DNA of 64,000 nt from Bog-473 sp963779735 (lineage in GTDB: Bacteria > Actinomycetota > Acidimicrobiia > Acidimicrobiales > RAAP-2): NCBI GenBank assembly GCA_963779735.1, contig CAVZZJ010000012.1, forward strand, positions 72,784 through 136,783. Direction: 5' to 3'. Position numbers and translations under genes: made by a program. The notes below the pieces were generated by a model, which did no database searches, was not told where the DNA came from, and was given only the letters and a program-made list of their open reading frames with translations. Shown piece after piece: positions 8,159-15,900 of this stretch; the stretch's first letter is position 1; each line of letters starts with the position of its first letter.

Positions 8159-8575
8159 ATGAGAAGGCGGCGACGCGACGACGGCGAAGACGAGGTAGTG
8201 GCCGAGTGCGCGGCGTTCCTGAGCGGAACCCTGGTCGAACGTCTGGAGGCGGGCGGGCGGGGGATCCCCGTTTGGGCCTGGACCAATCTCCTCGCCCACG
8301 GCAGCGCGGAGCTTGTCACCGAATCCACCATACGGCCGTGTCGGCACCACCTGATCGCTCGGAGCTGGTGGACGGCCCGGGCTCAACTGGCCGATCTGAT
8401 CCTTGAGGTGACGCGCGGACGCTGCTCACTGGGCGAACTGCAGGAGTCCGTTCTCGTACCGCTCGAGCTCGACCTGGCGTCACGTCCGGAGGTTTCCTTC
8501 TGGAACCATCACCAATGGGTGGATGCCGTAACCGAAGCCCTCCATCACCATGACCACACGCGCCAAAGCTCCTGA
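8159..8575 (+). CDS. Hypothetical protein in stress block
   Basis: 138 residues from ATG 8159, chosen because GGAGAGGAG lies just upstream and a longer frame would run through the tandem repeat. The N-terminus is very basic and acidic (RRRRRDDGEDE). The rest looks helical, with VWAWTNLLAHGSAEL, ARSWWTARAQLADLI and a C-terminal His cluster (ALHHHDHT). No family is recognised. The end overlaps the next gene by 26 bp, implying coupled expression with the ferritin-like protein. Box D lies in its promoter region. Confidence 0.75.
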   Translation: MRRRRRDDGEDEVVAECAAFLSGTLVERLEAGGRGIPVWAWTNLLAHGSAELVTESTIRPCRHHLIARSWWTARAQLADLILEVTRGRCSLGELQESVLVPLELDLASRPEVSFWNHHQWVDAVTEALHHHDHTRQSS

Positions 8576-9053
8576 TCCGATGGGGGCCGCGGAGAACAGG
8601 CGGCTCGCCGCCCGCCGACTGGCAGAGTTCCTCCGAGCCCACGCCGCCCGGGAAGACGAATTGCTCGACGAATACCAGGCCCTGTCCGCCGAGCTTCCCA
8701 CGCCGGCCATGCGGTACCTGGCTCGTCTGATCCTGGCCGATGAGCAGCGCCATCAGATGATCTTCGGGGACCTGGCCGAGACGGTCTGCGCCACCGACGA
8801 CCTCAAGGCCCGGGGCATGCCCATCCTCGACAACATCCGTGTCACCGACGAGGTCGTGCGCCAGCAGACCCTGCAGACGCTCGACCAATTCATCCTCCGA
8901 GAGGACCAGGAGCGCTCCGAACTTGCGGCACTGGTCGGCGCGCTGGCTCCGAGTGAGGCGTCCGAACTGTGGACGGTCCTTTTGGAGCTGATCGCACAGG
9001 ACACGCAGCGGCATCTCTCACTGCTCGAGTTCCTGCGCGACCGGATGCTCTGA
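8550..9053 (+). CDS. Ferritin-like / four-helix-bundle protein
   Basis: 167 residues, mainly helical. Candidate metal ligands recur in a ferritin-like rhythm: REDELLDEYQ (about 35-44), LADEQRHQM (about 63-71), REDQERSEL (about 115-123) and AQDTQRHLSLLEF (about 149-161), which is two ExxH/DxxH-like pairs. If it is a di-iron bundle it could store iron or detoxify peroxide, but no close family can be named by eye. It is translated from within the end of the preceding gene. A hairpin follows the stop codon. Confidence 0.6.
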   Translation: MTTRAKAPDPMGAAENRRLAARRLAEFLRAHAAREDELLDEYQALSAELPTPAMRYLARLILADEQRHQMIFGDLAETVCATDDLKARGMPILDNIRVTDEVVRQQTLQTLDQFILREDQERSELAALVGALAPSEASELWTVLLELIAQDTQRHLSLLEFLRDRML

Positions 9054-9059
9054 CCGGCC

Positions 9060-9110
9060 GGCACCCGCCGTGGCGGTGCCCATGTCAAGGAAACCCCCGC
9101 CCGGAGCGGG
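9060..9110. terminator. Bidirectional terminator between convergent genes
   Basis: Two GC-rich hairpins fill the 59-bp gap between convergent genes: GGCACC...GGTGCC (about 9060-9080) and CCCGC-ccgga-GCGGG (9096-9110). There is no strong T-run. The second overlaps the tail side of the erythromycin-esterase-like gene. Confidence 0.55.
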
Positions 9111-9112
9111 CC

Positions 9113-10450
9113 TCAGAAGCCGGTCGGGTAGGTCTCGGGCGGCTCGCCCCGGTCCCACAGCGAGGTGCGCTCGAGCGGCTCGACCGCTCGGGTGCGGTCG
9201 AGATGGATCACGGCGTCGAACTGCTCGCCCAAGCGGGCGGCGAAGTAGTGGCTCCCCCGCTCGGTCTGCGGGCGGTAGATCACCCCGATCGCCCGCTCAA
9301 GACGTGGGATGCTCAGTGGCTCTCGAACCGCCGGCTGCGCCGTGTCCAGCCAGAAGGCCGTACCCCCACTCTCGTGGAGGAAGGCCTCATGGCTGTCCGT
9401 CGAGGCGGCTCGGACCCGCTTGCGTTCGGTGGGGCCGCCCCAGTCGCTGGCCGCGGTGACGGTGCCGTCGAACGTGGTGAACCCCACCAGCACGGAGTCG
9501 CGGCCGTAGCGCTGGCGGGCGAGCTGCCCGACATTGAGCTCGCCGCGCCGGCTCATCTCGGTGGAGCGGGCGTCGCCCACGTGTGAGTTGTGCTCCCACA
9601 CGACGATCTTGGTCCGGGGATGCTGGCCGTCGAGATGCTCAATGAGCGCATTGAGCGTGCCGGCCATGTGCCGGTCCCGCAGATTCCACGACGACACCTC
9701 GGCCCGGTACATCTGCTGGTAGTACTCCTCGGCGTTGCGCACCAGGCGGGCGTTCTGCTCGGCGAAGAAGAACTCGTCGTCGGCCACCCACCCGTCCCGC
9801 CGGAGATAGGCGTCGGCCTTGTGTCGCAGCTCAACGAGCTGGCTGACTACCTCGTTCTCGCACGGAATGGCGCCCGAGTAGGCCAGCGCATAGCCGTAGG
9901 CCTGCCCTTCGCCGCCGACGTGGTCGAAGCAGGAGTACCGCCGGCGGGCGCGCGCCGCTTCCTCCGGGTCGATCCGGTCGAGGTAGTCCACGACGGCCTC
10001 CATGGAGGCCCGCAGGCTGTAGAGGTCCAGCCCGTAGAACCGGGCCTTGGTGGACGGATGGGCGTGAGCGTCGTTGCGAGCCCGGAGCCACTCCACGAAG
10101 GCCAGGACATCGCTGTTCCGCCACATCCACGCCGGGAAGCGTCGGAAGTCCGAAAGTGCGGCGTCTGCGCCCCGGTCATCGGAGAGCCCCATCACGTACC
10201 GATTGACCCGGTAGGCGTCGGGCCAGTCGGCCTCGACGGCGACGGCGGTAAAACCGCACTCGTCAATGAGTCGCCGTGTGATACGGGCTCGCTCCCGGTA
10301 GAACTCGTGCGTGCCGTGGGAGGCCTCGCCGATCAACACGAAGCGCCGGTCACCAACCAGGCTCAACAACGAGTCGTAGTCCCCGGGCTCGCCGGTGACG
10401 GGGTGGGACTGCTCCCTGAAAGCGGCCAGGGACAGGGTCGGAACGGTCAC
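9113..10450 (-). CDS. Erythromycin-esterase-family protein (Rv2030c C-terminal-like)
   Basis: 445 residues from GTG 10450, 4 bp after the CBS gene stop. The diagnostic motif GEASHGTHEFYRERARITRR is at about residues 41-60, followed by AVEADWPDAYRVNRYV. EHNSHVGDARSTEM and NVGQLARQRYG come later, all typical of the EreA/EreB fold, with His and Glu residues as catalytic candidates. In mycobacteria (Rv2030c) this domain is fused to a phosphoribosyltransferase and belongs to the DosR regulon; here it stands alone. Macrolide hydrolysis should not be assumed, because most chromosomal members have unknown substrates. Confidence 0.9.
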   Translation of the reverse strand: MTVPTLSLAAFREQSHPVTGEPGDYDSLLSLVGDRRFVLIGEASHGTHEFYRERARITRRLIDECGFTAVAVEADWPDAYRVNRYVMGLSDDRGADAALSDFRRFPAWMWRNSDVLAFVEWLRARNDAHAHPSTKARFYGLDLYSLRASMEAVVDYLDRIDPEEAARARRRYSCFDHVGGEGQAYGYALAYSGAIPCENEVVSQLVELRHKADAYLRRDGWVADDEFFFAEQNARLVRNAEEYYQQMYRAEVSSWNLRDRHMAGTLNALIEHLDGQHPRTKIVVWEHNSHVGDARSTEMSRRGELNVGQLARQRYGRDSVLVGFTTFDGTVTAASDWGGPTERKRVRAASTDSHEAFLHESGGTAFWLDTAQPAVREPLSIPRLERAIGVIYRPQTERGSHYFAARLGEQFDAVIHLDRTRAVEPLERTSLWDRGEPPETYPTGF

Positions 10451-10454
10451 ACCC

Positions 10455-10970
10455 TCACCCTCGTCGCGTGTCGGGCACCGCGGCGTCGTGGTGACCGAAG
10501 ATGATCTCGGCCTCAACCGGTCGGGCGAGATCGGCCAGGTCGCCAGCCAGATCCACCAGGAGGTCGTCGACGGTGATCATCCCTTGGAACTGGCCGTCTC
10601 GAACCACGGCCAGCCGGCGTAGGCCATGGGAGCGAAAGAGGGCAAACGCGTCATGGAGGTCTGCATCGAAGGAAATGGTCACCACCGGTGACGACATGAC
10701 GCCATCTACCCGTGCATCCGAAGGTGTTCCCGAGGCGAGGGCCCTGCGCACGAGATCGCGATCGGTCACGATCCCGACCAGTTGCGTCCCGTCAATGACC
10801 GCCAGCGCGCCGACGCCGCTGCGCTCCATGATCACGGCGGCATCGCGAATCGTCCCCTCCGGGCCGATGCCAATTCCCGATCGCCGGACCGCATCGATGG
10901 TGCGCATCCTTCCGTTACCTCCCGTGCTCGCGCCCTTCACTGCCTGGGCTGTCCCAGCGTCACTCACCAC
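10455..10970 (-). CDS. CBS-pair protein (Hrp1/Rv2626c-like)
   Basis: 171 residues with two CBS motifs: TIRDAAVIMERSGVGALAVI...GIVTDRDLVRRAL and the second from DARVDGVMSSPVVTI to GMITVDDLLVDLAGDLADLA. CBS pairs bind adenine nucleotides and sense energy state. The closest functional parallel is Hrp1 (Rv2626c), a strongly DosR-induced protein. An alternative ATG at 10907 would remove 21 residues. Two DosR-like boxes (11001-11014 and 11028-11041) stand 31 and 58 bp before the 10970 start. It heads an operon with the esterase-like gene. Confidence 0.9.
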   Translation of the reverse strand: MVSDAGTAQAVKGASTGGNGRMRTIDAVRRSGIGIGPEGTIRDAAVIMERSGVGALAVIDGTQLVGIVTDRDLVRRALASGTPSDARVDGVMSSPVVTISFDADLHDAFALFRSHGLRRLAVVRDGQFQGMITVDDLLVDLAGDLADLARPVEAEIIFGHHDAAVPDTRRG

Positions 10971-11000
10971 GATCCTGCACCCCGACAGGCCTCACCAGTA

Positions 11001-11014
11001 GGGTCGAAGGTCCC
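11001..11014 (-). promoter_or_regulatory. DosR-like box E
   Basis: Minus-strand GGGAC-CTTC-GACCC, 31 bp upstream of the CBS gene start. One mismatch (A for G) from the local GGCCC half-site. Confidence 0.6.
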
Positions 11015-11017
11015 CCG

Positions 11018-11248
11018 CTACGACACCAGTCGCAAGGTCCCACGCTGGTCCACCGGCCGGTGAGCCGGGTGCCGGGCCCAGCTTCGGACGAAGACGCTCG
11101 CCTGTCGGCACGCCTCCCCCACCGAGCCCCCCGCCCGATAGCAGTGCAGAGCGACCGCAGATGCTCGCTCGGCGGCAGCTCGGTCGCCCGGGACCTCCTG
11201 GTCCGACCACCATCCGACGGCTTCGGCCAGTACCTGCTCGTCGCTCAT
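11018..11248 (-). CDS. Small hypothetical protein in stress block
   Basis: 76 residues from ATG 11248, preceded by a GGAGGTG ribosome site in the upstream strand. It reads as one helical domain (SDEQVLAEAVGWWSDQEV, ASAVALHCYRAGGSVGEA, ASVFVRSWARHP) with no signal peptide or membrane segment. No family is recognised. Its own box G lies 48 bp upstream, and boxes E and F for the CBS gene lie at and beyond its 3' end. It probably belongs to the same regulon. Confidence 0.65.
   Translation of the reverse strand: MSDEQVLAEAVGWWSDQEVPGDRAAAERASAVALHCYRAGGSVGEACRQASVFVRSWARHPAHRPVDQRGTLRLVS
11028..11041 (-). promoter_or_regulatory. DosR-like box F
   Basis: Minus-strand GGGAC-CTTG-CGACT, a weaker second half-site, 27 bp from box E. 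It overlaps the last codons of the small 76-residue gene. Confidence 0.4.
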
Positions 11249-11292
11249 GCCCACACCTCCACTGCGACCGTACGCCGGCACCGCGAGCGTCG

Positions 11293-12852
11293 TCAGGGCC
11301 GAAGGTCCCGAACCTCTCCCCCGACGGAACGGCCCGTCGCGTCAGCTGCTCGCGGAGCACCTCAAGGACCCGGGCGATCGACTCGTCCGCAGTCACCTCG
11401 GTGGTGTCGACGACGACGGCCGACGCCCATGGGTCCATTGCCGCGCTCATGGAGGACCTCACGTCGGGAGTCGCCTCCGAGACGTCGAGCCCCTCGGAGA
11501 GACGGTGCACGAGGCGCGTCTCCGCGACGTCTGCCCGCGCCTGGCACCACACCTCGACCAGGGCGCTGCCCGTGCGCGAGGCAAGCGCCTGGGCGGCCTC
11601 GCGCCGCCGGGCGTCAATCCACGACGCATCGAGGACAACGGACTCTCCCCGCGAGCAGGGCTCCGGCGCGGTCGAGGAGCTGGGAGTAGACCGAGGCCGT
11701 GGCCCCTTGGGCGTAGCGCCCCAAACCGTACCCGGGGACCTCCCCCTCTTCGGCCACGAACATGCCGCGCCGTATCGCATCCGAGCGAAGCACCTTCCAG
11801 CCCCGCTGCCGCCCAACGCCGGCAGCGACGGTGGACTTTCCCGTCCCGGGAAGACCGCCCACCAGTACGAGCCTGACCTGGGCCTGGCGGAGATGCCCCA
11901 TGGCCAGACGGTGGAGCCGGCCTGCCTCTGCTCGGGCGGATCCATCGCCTTGCCCGACGCGCAGACAGGCCACCTTGGCCCGAACGTAGGCCCGCAGCGC
12001 CACGTAGTGATGGAGGAGGGAGTCGGGAAACGGGTCGCCCGCCAACTCCTGGTACGCATTGAGGAACTGCTTCGCCTCTGCCGCGCGACCCAACCGTTCG
12101 AGGTCCATGGCCAGGAAGGCCACGTCGGCGCAGACATCGCCGAATCGCAGCGCATCGGAGAACTCGACGCAGTCCAGAATCCTCACACCGTCGTCCATGC
12201 AGAAGATGTCTTCGGCCTGAAGATCCCCGTGGCCGTCGCAGACCCGTCCGGCGGCAATGCGGGCATCGAACAGAGGGGTGCGCCCTCCGATGAAGCGTGA
12301 CGCGAGTGCTCGTATTTCGTCATCGACCCTGGCCTCGAGGATCGACCCGACGAAGGGCGCCGATTCGCAGAAGTTGGCCTCCCAACTGGCCTGGAGAGCG
12401 GCGCCGGTCGCCACCGCCGAGACCTCGGGCGATCGCCGCGCCGTGCGATGAAAGGACTCCATCGTCTGCGCAACCTTCCCGAGCCACTCCCCCAGCTCAT
12501 CCCCCCGACGGGCCATGGCGGCCAATCGACGCTCGGCAGGCAAGCGTCGCATGACCACCATGTGATCGATCGCCTCGCCGTTGAACTGCACGTCGGCAAC
12601 GCCCAGGTACACGTCCGGTGCCAGCCGGCGGTTGAGGGCCACCTCGCGCCGGCAGTCCTCTTGACGAGCTACCCGGTCCGTGAAGTCGAGGAAGCCGAAC
12701 CGCACCGGCTTGCGGAGCTTGTAGACGCGGTCACCGACGAAGAAGAGGATGGAGACGTGCGTCTCGACGACGTCCGCGCCGGTCCTCGGCTCAGCCACGG
12801 TAGGTCCTCCCGGAACACGCGCAACGGAATCGACGCCCATGGAGCGATCCAA
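11293..12852 (-). pseudogene. Frameshifted aminoglycoside-phosphotransferase-like + P-loop kinase (Rv2004c-like)
   Basis: The first 412 codons (12852 to about 11650) encode VVETHVSILFFVGDRVYKLR, kinase-like DGHGDLQAEDIF and DCVEFSDALRFGDV, then a P-loop LVGGLPGTGKSTVA. The frame then stops at 11614, just past a GGGG run at 11647-11650. The family sequence continues in another frame as RGESVVLDASWIDARRREAA through about 11340. A TGA at 11293-11295 lies in the original frame and would give about 519 codons, the usual family length, so a second compensating indel is likely near the C-run at 11318-11322. Rv2004c-type proteins belong to the DosR regulon. Decay and assembly error are both possible. 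Confidence 0.8.
11296..11309 (-). promoter_or_regulatory. DosR-like box G
   Basis: Minus-strand GGGAC-CTTC-GGCCC within TTCGGGACCTTCGGCCCTGA (11293-11312), the best extended match in the window. It is 48 bp before the 76-residue gene and directly abuts the likely end of the kinase gene. Confidence 0.7.
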
Positions 12853-12875
12853 TCACGGCACCCACGGCCCAGCTA

Positions 12876-12889
12876 GGGCCAAACGTCAT
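12876..12889 (-). promoter_or_regulatory. DosR-like box H
   Basis: Minus-strand ATGAC-GTTT-GGCCC followed by TAG, two mismatches in the first half-site but the same GTTT-GGCCC-T block as box D. It is 24 bp before the kinase start at 12852, or 36 bp if the in-frame ATG at 12840 is used. Confidence 0.45.
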
Positions 12890-12918
12890 CGAGGCGTGAA
12901 CCTATTGGGCAGCGCGGA

Positions 12919-13161
12919 TCAGTGGTCCCATTTGACTTGAATCTGGTGGCGAGCGGACCCGAGAGCCGCAGCTACCGCCATCTTGTATCTGGCCCCTACT
13001 TCGTCCCTGTCCTCGTAGGGAGGGATACCGGAACGGACCGTCACGAAAATCGTGTCTCCCCAACCGGTACGCATGTCAATACCCGTGAGAACGTTGTGAC
13101 CCTCCTGCGGCAGCACCTCGGACAGTCCCAAAAGAACACGCTTCGTCTGTTCGGGGATCAT
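12919..13161 (-). CDS. Small hypothetical protein in stress block
   Basis: 80 residues from ATG 13161. It begins with a helix (IPEQTKRVLLGLSEVLP), then a strand-rich middle (NVLTGIDMRTGWGDTIFVTV), and ends AALGSARHQIQVKWDH. The frame extends upstream to 13275 but that part crosses box I, which argues for the shorter start. No family is recognised. It lies 66 bp upstream of the kinase gene on the same strand and has its own DosR-like box 74 bp upstream. Confidence 0.65.
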   Translation of the reverse strand: MIPEQTKRVLLGLSEVLPQEGHNVLTGIDMRTGWGDTIFVTVRSGIPPYEDRDEVGARYKMAVAAALGSARHQIQVKWDH

Positions 13162-13234
13162 GGCTTCTCCATAGGTAACTTCTCCCTCGACATCCCTTCC
13201 CAACCTTTGTACATGGGATGGTGCGGAGACGGGA

Positions 13235-13248
13235 GGGCCGGAAGTCCC
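13235..13248 (-). promoter_or_regulatory. DosR-like box I
   Basis: Minus-strand GGGAC-TTCC-GGCCC, matching all fixed positions of the local consensus, 74 bp upstream of ATG 13161. It is the right-most box found and marks the right edge of the putative regulon block. Confidence 0.62.
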
Positions 13249-13357
13249 TACTGCGGAGATTCGGCCGGCACGCAAATGAACGGCGGGCCGCCGTTCCGCC
13301 CCGAACTCGTCCCATGGGCGCTGTAGACGGGCGCTGACCTGGGCAAGCTCATCTTAC

Positions 13358-13373
13358 GCAAGGGTAGCCTTGC
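13358..13373. promoter_or_regulatory. Palindromic operator candidate before TauD-like gene
   Basis: GCAAGG-GTAG-CCTTGC, a perfect 6-bp inverted repeat with a 4-bp centre, 52 bp before the dioxygenase ATG. It does not match the DosR-like boxes. It may be an operator of an unidentified regulator. Confidence 0.45.
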
Positions 13374-13425
13374 ATTGGTCGGGGCCTCGCGCGACAGTGG
13401 GCCCACCCAAGTCGAGGAGGCTGGC

Positions 13426-14307
13426 ATGCAGGTGGAACCGTTGTCCGAAGCACTCGGTGCTGAGCTGGTGGACTTCGACATCACCCGGGCGCGCTCTCGC
13501 GAGGAGCAGGTCGAGCTGCGCCGCCTCTTCGCTACGTACCACCTTCTGCTGGTGCGCGGGCCGGAGCTGAGCGCCGAGGATCACGACCGCTTCGTCGGGT
13601 TCTTCGGCCCGCTCCAGGCCCACCGGGCCGGTGACGGCGCCGGCTACGTCACCAACAAGGACCATCCCCAGAGGCTGTTCCCCCGGCTGCAACCACTCCT
13701 GTGGCACAACGACGGCGCCTACGGGGCCAGGCCGGGCATCGCCACCTCGCTATGGGCCATCGACGTGTCGCCGGCGGCCGCACCCACGATGTTCGCCAAC
13801 GTGATCGACGTCGTCCATCGGTTCCCGTCCGACCTCCGCCAGAGGGCCGAGACGCTGCGGATTCAGAATGTCCGGGACACCAAGTTCGACCGCACCTACG
13901 AACGCGTCCCGCTCGAGGAGATGTTGAACTCCGACGACCCCGACCGCTACGTCACCTACGAGCACCCGGTTCTCTTCCAGCCGCCACACCTCGAAGGCAA
14001 GGCGGTGATCGCCAGCGAGCACATGACCAGCAGCGTCGTCGGCCTTTCGCCGGACGTCGGCGACGCGTTCCTCGGGGAGCTCTACGGCCAGATTTACGCG
14101 AGGGACAACGTGTACACCCACCACTGGCGGTGCAACGACGTCATCGTGTGGGACAACATCGCCCTGCACCACGCCCGTCCCCAGGAGGCCGGGGAGGTCG
14201 AGCGTCACCTGCGCCGGCAGTGCATCGACGGGTGGTACACGGAGGACGGGGGCCTCCTCGACTGGACCTTCACGCGGGTCAAGGTCCGAGCCGACCAGCA
14301 GACGTAG
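13426..14307 (+). CDS. TauD/TfdA-family Fe(II)/2-oxoglutarate dioxygenase
   Basis: 293 residues from ATG 13426, which is the start of the fold (QVEPLSEALGAELVDFDI); a GTG frame at 13375 has no family support. The iron-binding HxD is in LLWHNDGAY (about residue 93), and the distal His is in NIALHHARP near residue 250 with a following Arg for 2-oxoglutarate. Members hydroxylate sulfonates, herbicides or other acids. The substrate is unknown; the nearby catabolic genes are only weak context. A palindromic operator candidate lies upstream. Confidence 0.88.
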   Translation: MQVEPLSEALGAELVDFDITRARSREEQVELRRLFATYHLLLVRGPELSAEDHDRFVGFFGPLQAHRAGDGAGYVTNKDHPQRLFPRLQPLLWHNDGAYGARPGIATSLWAIDVSPAAAPTMFANVIDVVHRFPSDLRQRAETLRIQNVRDTKFDRTYERVPLEEMLNSDDPDRYVTYEHPVLFQPPHLEGKAVIASEHMTSSVVGLSPDVGDAFLGELYGQIYARDNVYTHHWRCNDVIVWDNIALHHARPQEAGEVERHLRRQCIDGWYTEDGGLLDWTFTRVKVRADQQT

Positions 14308-14445
14308 TGCACGGCGGCGCTCCGGTCGCAGCCGCTGCCCCGGGCCACCCGGCATCGTCTCCACCATCGTCGACGCGTGCGACCCGAAACGGCGGTTTCC
14401 GCCCGCCCCGCTACCATCAGCGGCGAGTTGGGCGAAGGAGGGCAC

Positions 14446-14851
14446 ATGGCGGAGGGTGGCCGCCTACTCCGGCTACGCGTCGGCGAAATGGGCGACGGAG
14501 TCGTCGTTGAAGCTGGGTCGCCTTCGACGCCCGGATCGCCACCGACCCGTTCACCAACGCCCATTCTCCACCCGGCCCCACCTACATGCCGCAGTACGTG
14601 CAACCCGGACTGGCACAGACGAACCAGCTCGATGCCCAGGCGAACCAGGACTACAACCTCGGCGCTACCGCGGGTGACAACTCCGACAACTACGTGCGGA
14701 TCGTGGTCTACCTGACCACCGTCCTGTTCCTCGTCGGCATCAGCGGCCACTTCCGGGTGCGGGGGCGCGGATCGGCCTCGTCGTCGTCGGGGGAGCGATC
14801 CTCGTCTTCTCGGTGGTGAACCTGATTCAGGCGCCGAAGCCGCCGTTCTGA
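14446..14851 (+). pseudogene. Decayed membrane-protein gene (three frames)
   Basis: A protein-like sequence is spread over three frames. Frame one has AAYSGYASAKWATESSLK, frame two continues with AFDARIATDPFTNAHSPPGP to NSDNYVRIVVYLTTVLFLVG, and frame three ends ARIGLVVVGGAILVFSVVNL then IQAPKPPF and stop. The breaks fall near GGG and GGGGG runs. Joined, it would be a protein of about 135 residues with two membrane helices, of a kind seen as a conserved actinobacterial membrane protein. It is either a pseudogene or carries indel errors. Confidence 0.65.
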
Positions 14852-14885
14852 GGGCCGGACGCCGGGTCCCCCGTCCCGGCGCGGC

Positions 14886-15770
14886 CTACGAGGCGGCGGG
14901 AAAGATGGCGGACCAGTCGGACGCCATGTCGACAACGCTCCAGCCGTGCTCGGCGACAGCGGCGAGGAGGTTCTCTGTGGAACTTCCGAGTATGGGATCC
15001 GTGTCGTAGGCGTACTCACGCTCGCCGTCCGTATGGCGGATGGCGAGCTGCAGCGTCCGATACGAGTTGCCCGCGGTCCACTGGAGCATCGGCAGGTCGC
15101 CATCGGTGTTCCCGGCGGCGAGGATGGGGCGCTGGCCGACGTGGGTGTGGATGGAGACCGGCTTCTGCGGCCCGTCGTTGAGTATCTGCACGTCGGATCC
15201 CTTGACCAGCTCGGGTCCGTCACCGCCGATCCGAAACTCCGTCGACCCAACGCTGCCGATGATCCGGTGGGGCGGCAGGCCGTAGACCTCGGCGGCCCAG
15301 GCCCGCATGAAGTCGACCCCTCCGCCCGAGAAGATCCAGCACGAGAAGCCGCTGGACCCCAAGAGGTGGAGCAGCTCCATCATCGGTTGGTACACCGTGG
15401 ATCGATAGGGAACGCCGAAGCGAGGGTGTTGGGCGGCGGCCATCCACTTGCGGCAGGCGGCGTCGAACTCCGAGGTGGTGACGTTCGCGTGCGTGAGCTT
15501 GACGAGACTGAGCAAGGCGGCGATACCTCCCGACCGGAGCTCGTCGAGGTCGACGGGCTGACCGAGCTCGGCCGCTCGATCGATGGCAAAGGCCAGCTGG
15601 GCGTAGATGGGGAGCTCGGCCCAGAGGGTGCCGTCGTTGTCGAAGACGGCGATCCGGTCCGGCTCGGGCACGAATTGGGCAGACGCGGGATCGGTCACGG
15701 CCCCTATGAAGTCGATCACTGACAGCCTTACCGGCGTCTCGCGCCAGCTCGGGAGCGGGTCGGTGGGCAT
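14886..15770 (-). CDS. HAD-superfamily phosphatase (phosphoserine-phosphatase-like)
   Basis: 294 residues from ATG 15770; the longer frame to 15917 overlaps the channel start. Motif I is VFDNDGTLW (about residue 41, nucleophile Asp), motif II is in GFSCWIFSGGGVDFM (Ser), and motif III/IV is in AAGNTDGDLPMLQW with the metal-binding Asp pair. An insert cap domain lies between. These soluble hydrolases remove phosphate from small molecules; the substrate is unknown. It is divergent from the K+ channel gene at 15901. Confidence 0.85.
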   Translation of the reverse strand: MPTDPLPSWRETPVRLSVIDFIGAVTDPASAQFVPEPDRIAVFDNDGTLWAELPIYAQLAFAIDRAAELGQPVDLDELRSGGIAALLSLVKLTHANVTTSEFDAACRKWMAAAQHPRFGVPYRSTVYQPMMELLHLLGSSGFSCWIFSGGGVDFMRAWAAEVYGLPPHRIIGSVGSTEFRIGGDGPELVKGSDVQILNDGPQKPVSIHTHVGQRPILAAGNTDGDLPMLQWTAGNSYRTLQLAIRHTDGEREYAYDTDPILGSSTENLLAAVAEHGWSVVDMASDWSAIFPAAS

Positions 15771-15900
15771 GGCGGTCCTCCTCGGGGTCCGGGCGGGATC
15801 GTCCAGCCCGAACGATCGTAGATGCGCCCATCCGACCGCCGCTCGTCGCCCACCGAGCGGGATCGGCCCCCTGCCCGGTCGCCGCTGAGATACTGGCCCG

